From NCBI RefSeq assembly GCF_037975245.1, contig NC_092569.1, positions 23,090,168 through 23,154,167 on the forward strand: 64,000 bases of DNA, given 5' to 3'. This DNA comes from Apostichopus japonicus (lineage: Eukaryota; Echinodermata; Holothuroidea; Aspidochirotida; Stichopodidae). The translations under genes and the position numbers were made by a program. Shown piece after piece: positions 1 to 11,600 of the stretch (position 1 is its first letter; the number at the start of each line of letters is the position of its first letter). The notes beneath the pieces are model-generated. The model had not been told where the DNA came from, ran no database searches, and saw only the letters and a list, made by a program, of their open reading frames with translations.

Positions 1-3000
1 TTTTACCCAATGCAGGTTAATCAGTAAGTACTTAATAAAGCGATTCAATACTTCGTCCATAAAATTTACGAGTTAGTGTTAAAGAGTAAAGTCAGATAGG
101 CCCATTTAAATAAATTATATCATAGGATAATTGTGTAACTCATCACATTGATTTAATTTACAGCTTCATAGCTACTTCCGTTGATACGACAATTAAAAAT
201 ATTATTCATATACTTAATTGTTAGACTTTGTACAAAAACCTCTGACGTTATACATGAAAAAAACGCAAAAATTAAGCAACTTGGTACGTTTATCTACGTA
301 TGACATAAATAATAATTCCTCAGTGTTGTGTATTATTGAAATACAATTAATAATTAAACTGAGAATGAGTGCATAGTGGACCAACTTGTGTTTCATGAAA
401 TATATTTTATGAAATATTTTGTTAATATTATACTCCGATACAACAATCAAAAAAGGAAATTTGACAAGTTTCGACAAAAAGACTCATTTACCTACATACA
501 AGTTTTCATGCCTAAACGTGATATTATTTCAAGAAAAAAAACCGCAAAAATTAGTATAATTATTGAATAATTATCATCACTTATAGTGATACAATGATAC
601 AATGGTACATTAACATTGTACATCAAACTTGAATTTGGTTTAGCCTGTTAACAAACACTATTATCAGTCGAGGTGTTTATCTATTTTTCGTTTAAGTTTT
701 AACTACCCTTTTACATAGTTTAGGTCCATCAGTTAAAGTGACTGGACTATATTGTCTAGGACAACGACATCGGGTCAAATACCTAGATGCAACATAAAAC
801 TCAATCGGGAAAAAAACATTAGAATTCATGTTGACAATGTGTTAAAAATGTAATCGTTGGTTGAGTAATTAGATTGTTGAAACAATGCATTAACGTCAAA
901 TGTAGCTTAAGATTGATCAAATGTTAAAGGTGAATATCGTAGAAACCCCAATAGTTATTGAACCATATTCAACACTCATTTTGTTTGTTTCTTTACTATA
1001 AAATATCACAACGAAAGAGCTACCTTAGGTCATCTTTCAAGACACATGCAATGTTCTTGTGTTATATCTTCTCTTCTATTTTTTCTGTTGTATCTTACAG
1101 TAACATTATGTACCTGAATGTGTTGTAATGACGTAACTGTTGTTGCATGCTGACCGAGTAATATTTAACCTAGGCTGTTAAAATATAAATTTAAACCACA
1201 CCGCACCAACGTTTTGTTCTCTCCACCATTTAAGTTAATTATTAAAGATAATCAACACCTTCGACGGGTTAAGAGTAAAAATAAAAAAAAGGTATTGACT
1301 AGATGTTTCCATTCATCAATTATATTTACTGGGGAAAATCATGACATGAAATAAAAAAAAAAATAGGTCTTAATAATCCACTTTACAGTTTGGCTACATG
1401 AGTACGTTTAATTTGAAGAGCCCCCTCTCATTGCTTCAAATATATGTTTATCAATATTTCATATAAATTCGACAATATTAACGCAACCATTAATTCAATA
1501 ATACTTCTCTGTCGGAATGTTATTAACTTTCTCTCGTATTCTTCATCTTTTTCTCCCATTTCTTTTATGTATTTATTTCGGTTACATAGTACCCTATGCG
1601 GTTCCTAACCATTATTGTTATTGAAAACTAGGCTATAAAATGAATATTCATGTGAAATTGTCTATTGTCAATCAAATGTAAGTTAAAAAATATCTTATCA
1701 TTTTCGAGTTTCGTTAACGCCACCTATGTACATATATTGATAATGTTGTAGAGTGATGAGTAGGATTTACTATTTGATATCAAAATAAAAAAAACATCCT
1801 GTCTATATAAATACATCCTTGCGCTTTTTATTGGAGAGGCGTTTCATGGAAAAAATCCATTAGATGTTTCTTGTACCATGACAGTTTCGACTTTCTGGAC
1901 GCAAGGTAACGGTAAATTGTCTTTTTTACCACATTGGCGGCGCATTCACATACATTGGTAATTAATTTGGTGTCCCCGTGTAGTAGGTAAACCTTTCGCC
2001 TTTTGGGGGAACATTTTCATAAAACAAACCATTTCACGGGCATGGTTCTAAAGCGACGTGTTGCTGGTGCTACGGTGGCGCTTCAGTTCGCAAAGGAAAG
2101 TTTTAAAACTATGCGTCTAAGTTTTATCATATTTTGTTTTGCTTCGATCACTTGGGTACGTAGGCATACTGGGTCTCATGTGGAAAGTGTTTGTACGAAG
2201 ACGAAAATCCGTGGGCGTATAAGGCTTTAGATTGATGAATATCTATATCTGTATGGTACCTTGGTAGCATCTGCAAACGCTTCCTGCATACGCTTGACTT
2301 GCTCTGGATGCATCTTTTTTGCCAAATTTGAGACTTGGATTTTGTCTCTAGGGCTTTTAAATAACACGATGTAATGTGTGATATTACTCGTTTTCTTTGC
2401 CAGTTAAATAAAAATTGTGATATAGCTCATGGAAATATTTCATATGGTCATCTTTCTATTAACATCACATTTTCATGATGAGTTTCTTTTGGAAAACCAA
2501 TCATTGATGCGTTGATTGTTCCCATGTGACGTCGTGATATGGTATAAAATCATCACCTTTGTAAGATGGGTCAAAATTTGTCTCCAATTCCGACAGGAGA
2601 CCCTCAACAAAAGGATTTTAGACAGGATCACAGACAGCTCCATAACAGCTGGCTGGTATTCCCCCATAGCAATACACAATCCTCTCAGGCGTATATTGGT
2701 AACTTCGGATATATTGAGAGAAATGAATCCGTTTTCAAATATCACCTTAACAATAAAGAAAAAATGTATCGACTATGAAAAGGACAATATACGTAATTGT
2801 CTCATGAGAGCTACCGTCATCTTAGCTTACGATATATTTGAATCCTGATGACCAAGCAGACTCTTTATTAAAATGATTCTGACAACTTGAAATGCAAGAA
2901 ATAAGACGTCCAAAAGAGTAAAATAAAATGATATTTGCCCAACTCTAACGAAAATTGCCACCCAATTACTTCCCAGTTCTCCGTTTATTTGATTGTTTTG

Positions 3001-5153
3001 TATTCATGACGTTTCCAGAAAAGAGCGTTAAATGCCTATGAAAACGTTGCGGGTTTAACCACGTTTACCACAACGTCATATTCAGCGTATACAAACACAC
3101 TCACACCTATGGTCACGACGTTGCTCAAATTGCATTTAAAGACGCACATTACCCTTTTTCGGAGATTAAAGTGCCCTCCGCTAGGTAGGTCAGGTGTCAT
3201 ATCTAAGGCATACAACGGGTAACCTTTGGCGTAGTCACTACGACTGATCTGATTGCCTTTGTCACTGAACATATACGTCAGTTGTATTTATCTCTTTCTT
3301 CATTTACAATAGTTGTTCTAGGTTATTGGATATTGCTTGAACATGTTAAGGCAAAAGCAACCATAGATTACTTCAAATATAATTTTTGTTGTAGTAATTG
3401 GCATCAATAAATGAACACAAAGCTGGGCTATTTCAGAAATATTCGAGTAACATTTTCACTGGTATAGATGCTGGAAAGGGCGGGTGGGTTGCTGTCAGTA
3501 AAAAATATAGACATTAGAGCCTTTGTTATAATCTTTCCACTCTTTCAAATTTGTTTATTTGATGTATTCTTTATATTTATAGAGACCGCACTTGTTTACT
3601 CTTTATTTATTTATTTTTTATTTATTTTGCCTCAAGTTTTACTTCGATGCTTCCTATTTAGAAATTATTTGAAATGTATTCAGGAAAATGAAAGTAGAGG
3701 GAAACTCCAAGGTTTGCAAGCGATTACAAAACTTCAGCATATAATTTGTTTCGTCAGTTTTATATTAATCCATGCGTTATGTCATTTCGATATCAAGGTA
3801 ATTTAGATATTTTCATGTGTTCTTATATTACTCATCTCGTCTGGCTTGTAGTTTTGCCCTCTTTACGAAATATCCGCAAGGCCGCAAATGGTGCGACAAT
3901 CTATTTCCAGTACTGTGAAAGTAAACTAAATCTAATGTTTCCAAAAAGGGCCGACAAAGGACCACTTTCCATAAATCAAAGTTAACTTTTGTTACTTTGA
4001 AAATAAAGTTCTTTGAATAATCAACAAGACACCATCATCTGTTGTTGAATATCAGGGAAGTGGAGACGGAATACAAAGGTCACTATCATCCCGTGTTCCC
4101 CACCTATGCCTTCCCATTTCTCTGAAATTCTTGAAAATGACATTTTCCTTGGAATTTTGTAAGTCTCAAAGGGGATTCATGTCGGAATATCATTCATATT
4201 TGTTATATTTCAACCACAGTAGTACGCTTCAAATATGTGCTGGGGTTGGTGGGGATGATCAGGTGGTATATCTCTTTTACCTAGGAATTCGGAGAACTAT
4301 CATTTCTATAGTGGGGAAAATCAAGCAGATGACCAAATGAACAAGCACTGCATCATATTCTTCCATGGAGATGAGTGAGAAAGAAAGAAAGCTATGCAGA
4401 TTAATGGTAAGTTACTGAGTCTGGTTGAATACGTACCTTTGGCAAATATCTAATTAAAGGAGTCTCCCAGAACCCTGGTTATATATGATTAACTTCGAGT
4501 GCATGTAAACGCTTCTTTCATTTTGGTAAGCAAATGTACCATCTAATTGTGTCAATGTAAGGATATTTAATCATGAATAAGAGTGCACATATTCTGGTGA
4601 TTTCGGTTGGTTTTGTTTTTTCTGCATAAACTAGTGCGCTTTACTCTGGCAGTAGAACTGTTCTCTCAAACATGATACATAAAGATCCAAGAAAGTAAAT
4701 CGAAACGTATAAGATATCGTTCATAGTTAGGCGATGTCATAATATTGTCACTTGTTTTTATTCAATATTATCGCAACTTTTGGAAAGGAATATTACTGGT
4801 CAGTAAACTGATGTATTTTTTTTAATATATTTTATTTGCATCACTTCTTAGTATTCTCAGTGACATCATTACTAATAACATTTAAGAAATATCGAATTCA
4901 ATACCATTTATGAAAACTCTGGACAAATTATCAAATGCCATCGAGTTTCCTGTGATTGTTGTACCCCTCTTAAATTGTTTTACCGTCGTTTGATAGTTTG
5001 CCCCATAACCTAGTATTGCATTGGAAGGCTAATTAATCAAATACGCAAACTTCTACTAGCTTCGATATGTACTTCCTTGTTTAATACATATTATTATATC
5101 GCCAACCGTTTCCTGTCCTTGTAACCTTGAAGACTTCAAATCCACTACTTTGA
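1..5153. other. Intergenic sequence downstream of gene D
   Basis: AT-rich sequence with only short open frames (up to about 110 codons) that have no recognisable domain, no family resemblance and no splice context. I see no exon of the FReD family here. On the minus strand an AATAAA signal (plus-strand TTTATT at 4831-4836) lies about 320 bases beyond the gene D stop and is a possible poly(A) signal for that gene. A slightly GC-richer patch at about 3040-3260 has no identity I can support. Confidence 0.5.
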
Positions 5154-5650
5154 TCATTGACTTGGACGTATTTTCATTGTTGTTGCTGTTATACCGCAAT
5201 GAGAACCGTGAAGATTCGTCCAGAAGACACCGCGGTTATCGTTGTACGAGTAGTCACCATTCAGATTGGAGTAGCCACAGGAATAGAAATTTGTCTCGTA
5301 GACCGGGTTTTTGTTTGCGCAGCATATCTTTTCATCATAATAGCAATAATAATAACAATGACAATTGTTATAACCACTACAGCCATCACAATTATAGCAT
5401 TTATGATGTGAACGGCTAGAAGGACAGTCATAACAATAATTATAGCAGCCACAGTCAGAGTACTCGTATCCACCTGTAGCTACGCGGTTGGTGAATGTGG
5501 AACAGTGGCTGGTTGAGCCCGTACTTCCATCGCTTGGATACCACCAGCCACCTCGGTGTTTTTCTGCGCAGTCGAAGGTACTCGATCCATCATTGTCTTG
5601 ATCTCGCGTACTAAATCGAAATCCTGAATTTGCTCCCATAGCGTTATAAC
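5154..5650 (-). CDS. Gene D exon 9: FReD2 C-terminal (P) exon with Cys/Tyr-rich insertion
   Basis: The acceptor TTCCAG precedes 5650, and the phase-1 entry completes a Gly codon from exon 8. FReD hallmarks are FSTRDQDND (calcium-site region), CAEKHRGGWWY, CGYSNLNGDY and a final MKIRPSQ before TGA at 5156-5154. Between GGWWY and CGYSNLNG, where family members have two or three residues, sit 86 extra residues (about 5537-5280) with 13 Cys and 14 Tyr. The frame is open throughout. The usual exon in this family is about 75-88 codons; this one has 165. Confidence 0.85.
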
Positions 5651-8600
5651 CTGGAATGAAACTAGCAAATACTGAATGAAGGTATTTTCTTGTAAAATAA
5701 GTTTTTTTTTCCTTTTATATATACTGAACATTACTAAGTCATGTTAGGTTCGTTTGCTAGAGTTGTCGTTTATAATTGCGTTTGTTATTTTGTTCGTTTA
5801 AGTTGGGCTTACGTTATATTTTTTTGTGGTTTCATATACGAGTTCTAAATTATCGTAAGGAATGTTACAATATTGAAAAAAGGAGTCAAGTTTGCGAATT
5901 TTTATTGGAGCGATTCCAATTCTGTTAATTCGTCTGGGACCTCAATTGAGAACATAGTTAATTACGACAATATTTTTCTGAATGTCAGTATTGTATGTAT
6001 ATTATTATTATTCGTTTCCTTTGAAAAATATTAATTAATAATATAGTAGTGATTGACAGGTTAGCAGAAATGTAATCGGGGCATTTTTTGAAGTATTCAC
6101 TTTCGGCATTTTGTAAAATATATAGTTTTGACTGTTCAATATATGATAGGTGCTCAAAAAAGAGGGAGGGTAATAAAACGGATTACTTTAATTTGATATC
6201 AACAAACTAATAGTTTACCATATGGTTAAACATTTCTAGCGATAAGAAATGCGTCAGATAATGCTCTTTAAGAATGTAACACATACACATCGTCTCAACT
6301 GATCTCTTAAAATATGTCCGAATTATTTGATACTTTTGTTGTTATTATTGTAATATAATTGGCCTCTCAATCAATGTAATGAACAAATATTGCATGGTCA
6401 AATGAAACTTAATTTTCTTTTGTTTGGAAACGATAAAGTCGTTCTTTAAGAAGTTAATTTAATTCACTCTTTAATAACATATTTCAATCACAAAGTAAGC
6501 TGAAATGCTGCAGCAGTTCTTAGGTTTCCAGACTGGTTATAATTCCTTAATGTTTTAAGCTCGACATTTGCGAGAAAGCAGACGCTACGAACTATATAAA
6601 AGTGGTTGATATGATATATTATGTATGATTTTACAACAATATATCATTTTACCAACACGTGCTAAAATGCAAGGTATTAAGCTCGACGTCTAATACAGTT
6701 TGACATTAGTATATACACTATATTTATAACATGACCTGAGTATATGTACTAGTACAAATCCTAGAGTGTGATTACGACTACAGGTAGTTATGCTAGAATG
6801 ATATTACGTAATAACTACAAGTCTGCGTATGATTGACATTTAACACAATACATACCAGCATTTCCATTGTAGCCACCCAATGTCAGTCGGTATTTGTCTC
6901 TTTCGTTACTAATTCTGAAAGATGAATAACGGCTGTGGTATGTTGATCCTTGCCTGTTTGTCTTTTCTATTAGAAGTTGGTAGGATTTTTGGTTTGTCAA
7001 TTTGTATATTTTATCGTTGCCAATCCAATGATCTCCTGTTGGAATTCCAAATCCACTTTTGTACTCATTCCAGTTTCGATAAAAGCTGACGGAACTACTT
7101 GTACGTCTTTGCAAAATCTACAAAGAGAATCAATTAGTTAATAGATGGCAAGTAAGTAATGTATGGAATATCTCATTGTACTACAATAAGTAAGATAAAT
7201 TAATTGGTGAAGGTCAATAACCCGATTTGTTTTAAACTGATAGGAAGATGGATTAATTTAATTAAATAATGTTATTATTCACTTCCAATGTTAGTGAACG
7301 AAGGCCTATCATATGAGAAAACATTTAGTTTAACATGGGAAAGCTTTTGTTTGTCAATGGCTAAAACTTACTGTCCATCCCCCACTAGAAATTATACAAA
7401 AAACTTCAAACCCGGAGCTTCCAGCTGGGTAAATGGTATATTTTCCGTGATTTCTTCTACCCGCTGTGTAAAGATCAGAACAATCTCTCGGTTCACTGCG
7501 AGTACATGTAGCACCATCACCTTCAAACCATTCGTTACAGTAACATTTACGGACACCGTTCCTCTCATCACATGTTGCGTGTTCACTGCACTTGTAACTC
7601 TCATATATACGCTGGTTGTTCCTACAAGTTGATCTCTGTGTACATGTTGGATTGATGTTTAACTCGCCTTCCTAATTTAAGATATTCAGCGGGGGAAAAA
7701 ACGAATAAATAAATTATGGATTTGCGGTTGTCACAGTGAAATGTACAGCATTAAAAGAATTGCTGGCCAATTCCAATGTCTTTTTTGGCTAAGGGTATCA
7801 AATTTTAAGAAAGTTTAATGCGATCTTTGCAGCCAACTCTGATATTTGGTGCTTAGGGTTTGCAACAACTTTTTTAGTTAAAGTAGCTGTCAAATATTGC
7901 ATTCCTTGAAGGTTTATTGCAACTAAAAACTTAAGTTACAATACCTTTGAAACGCACTATTTAGGTTAGAAGTATCCTATAATTTTTTTTTAAGGTTCAT
8001 AAGGGAATGCACACCCGTAGATTATTCTCCCCGACTAAATGTAATACATCCCTTGACTGACAGTTTTGCATGGCCTGTCGAATAAAATGGGGTCCATGGT
8101 TCCTGCCTAACCGCGATGCACACGCCACACGGTTATCTGTCAATGTATTGCAATAATCGACAACTAACTATTTAAAGGCTTGCTTCAAATAATATGGACA
8201 AAGAGTGATGAGCAAAGTATTTAAAATGGCCTGAAAGAACTGTACTGACCTTAAATGCACTTCCTACGTCAGCAACGAAGCAGTTGTGGGTGCACGTCTC
8301 TCCGTCCTCTTGGTAGTTTGGATTGCAGTAACATTTACGGACACCGTTCCTCTCATCACATGTTGCGTGTTCACTACACTGGTAACTCTCATATATACGC
8401 TGGTTGTTCCTACAAGTTGATCTCTGTGTACATGTTGGATTGATGTAAAACTCGCCTTCCTAATTTAAGATATTCAGCGGGGAAAAAATAAATAAATAAA
8501 TTATGGATTTGCGGTTGTCACCTTGAAATGTACAGCATTAAAAGAATTGCTGGCCAATTCCAATGTCTTTTTCTGGCAAAGGGTATCAAATTTTAAGAAA

Positions 8601-11600
8601 GTTTAATGCGATCTTTGCAGCCAACTCTGATATTTGGTGCTTAGGGATTGCAACAACTTTTTTTATTTAAAGTAGCTGTCAAATATTGCATTCCTTGAAG
8701 GTTTATTGCAACTAAAAACTCAAGTTACAATACCTTTGAAACGCACTATTTAGGTTAGGAGTATCCTTTAATATTTTTCTAAGGTTTATAAGGGAATGCA
8801 CACCCGTAGATTATTCTCCCCGACTAAATGTAATACATCCCTTAACTGACAGTTTTGCATGGCCTGTCGAATAAAATGTGGTCCATGGTTCCAGCCTCAC
8901 CGCGATGCACACGCCACACGGTTATCTGTCAACGTATTGCAATAATAGACAAGTTTAACTAGTTAAAGGTTTGCTTCAAATTATTTTGACAATGAATTAA
9001 GATCGAAGCATTTTAAATGTCCTGAAAGAACTGTACTGACCCCGAAAATACTAATAAATCTTTCATCAATTTGCGGTTGTCACAGTGAAATGTACAGGGT
9101 TTCGACTGTGTGGTCAATACAAACTTTCTATCGATTGATCTAGGCAAGGATATGAACCTTAAAGAAATTTAAATGCGGTCGTTGAAGCCAACTCGGATGA
9201 CGCAGGCTTTCCGGATTCGCCATAAAAAGGTAGCTATCAAACAATAAATGAAGAGGAAAGCATTTAAAATGCCCCGTACTGAACCTTAATACACCTCCTT
9301 AGTCAGCAACGAAGCAGTTGCATTGGTTCAGAGGGATACATCGCTCTTGCTGTATTAGATAATCACCGATACAAACACATTGCTCTGTTTCTGGGTGAGA
9401 TGTAGCCGAGATGCAAGAGTCAGGGTCATCGCAATTCCTCTCACAGGTCTCATTGCTAAATATCTCATTAGCTGGACACCATTCGGGGATTATTCCTAGA
9501 GTACAGGAAATAATAAAATGTAAATAATATGAACCTGATAGAGAAACGAAGAATATGACGTGAGAAAGAACAGGTTTGTCATTCTGCCCTCTCATGTCAT
9601 TCTTATCTGCAGGTTAAAGGAAAAAAACACACAATCAGAAACAGTTCGAATATATACAGAACAATTTAAATCAGGTACTGGCTGTTCCTTATTCAACTTT
9701 ATGTTAATATTTATTCAACATTACGAGATAGTACTCCGTAATTTGTTACACAACTGGTCTAAAACCATATAGTCATAGCTTACTTCTGTTTCTGCGTTTC
9801 CGCGGATTTACTATACTACTTTTTGACAACAATGATTATTAATTACAACGTTGGTTGTTTTGATCAAACTGGGAGACGGACCTGTTAAAGTGTGAACATT
9901 CTGTTGTACACATGTTAGATACGGTTCCTTGTTCAGAACCAAGGTTAGTGTTGAGTACGAAGCAGTAATGTAGTAAGTGCGTAATCACAATTCAGCTAAT
10001 GGAGGCCATTTCGAAATCTACTATAGATAATAATGCAATATTAATATTTCAGCATATCATATATATCATATCATGTTGGAACCGCTTATATATGTATTTT
10101 AGCATCGTTGTACTCGCTGGTATACTCTATGTATACTCTTACTATATGTATTGTAGCAGTTTATTTAAGCTAAGAACAATTTTGCCATGTCAATTTTACT
10201 TCCAAAAGATCAATTCGATCTCAGAATGAACCTTTCAGTTGATGCACGTTTACTTTCGACATGTAATAAACAAATACGAGTTAGTTCGGCTTTATGTTTA
10301 ATAAGAATGTAAAAGACACTTACCATCTGATATTTCGAACGTATCTAAACTAGATATATGATAATCTCCCCATTCATCTGAGATACGAAACTCGTCGTAT
10401 GTTACATAGTAAGTACCTCCAGCAACGTTCTCAAAATCCATTCGCAGTTGGTACCGCTTTTGATTTGTTAAGAAGGCAATTTTCTCATTTCCAATCCAAA
10501 ACTCACTCCCTAGAAAGCCAAAGCCATTTCTGAAATCTTTCCAACTTCTATTGAAATTGACGGAATCTGATCTTCGGCGCTGTAATACCTACGACGAATA
10601 CCAAAGAAGTTAAGCGTTAACTAGGACGTTATTAAATATTAATTATTCGTTCCCTACCGCAATGGGATATGTTGCTAACATTTCTAACAGAAATTAGAAC
10701 TTATATATATTTAACTTCAATTTGTAGGCTAAAAGGTTTACAGTTTTCTCGGGAGATGAACTACACTGGACTTCATTTCAAAATGTATAAAAATACTTGA
10801 TTCAAATTTTGCTTTTGCGATAAAAAGATTCAATTTGAAAAAAAAAAGATTTTTTTTTTTTACATCACTTTGTATTGCTGTAGGCAAAATTGAAGTAAAT
10901 TTGTTTAAAACTAGTTAAAGTTGAACAGGGGACATCAAGTAATCAACTATGGCATACCGTCCATCCACCAGTATCAAGACCATTATCACAGTAAGCCTCA
11001 AACGGTTCCGGATAGCCATCTGGTTTAATAGCGTATACTCCAGATGAATTATGGGTAGGGGAACAGTCATTCGATACTTCTCTGCAATCTCTCGAATACG
11101 CAGGTTGTTGAAAAACAAAGTATGTAAAACCTGAATGGAAAGTAATACACATTTTATTGCGATTGCAAAATCATTTAGTTAACAAAAATAACATTCTGAG
11201 CCAATTGTTATGAACATGGCTTTGTTTCTATGAGAGTTAAGGTAATAGATTATTCTTTATGCCAGTTATTACTCAACTACCGTAGAGAGAAAGATATCGC
11301 GACTAATATTAAATAAGGTAATCGTGATTGGATTCTCAGATGTAACTGTTTTGAAAACATTACGTTAACATAAAATTCAAAGACCATTTATATCAAATGT
11401 TTTCGTAGTTATTAATCGTATCCATCTCCGATCAAAATACTAATGAGAACATTCAAATTCCATTTAACGTACTTTAAAAAACTGTCGATGTGAGCACATT
11501 GGACGTGAAAAGATCGACAAGACACGACTCAGAGAAAATCAATCTCATAAAAGTTGTTTGGAAATGTCGACAAGATCGAAAAACAACACATCTAGAGCGA

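Noticed and set aside
2003-2848. Overlapping 75-110 codon open frames upstream
   Set aside because: No domain, no splice context, several overlapping frames on both strands; typical chance frames in this composition.
5280-5537. The Cys/Tyr insertion as a retained intron
   Set aside because: A possible GTATCC donor sits at the left edge, but no acceptor restores the FReD frame at CGYSNLNG, and the segment is open for all 86 codons. Kept as coding, with cDNA as the test.
7392-7604. Minus-strand open frame overlapping gene D exon 7
   Set aside because: Shadow in a different frame; the true exon frame carries the E' cysteines and GGWT.
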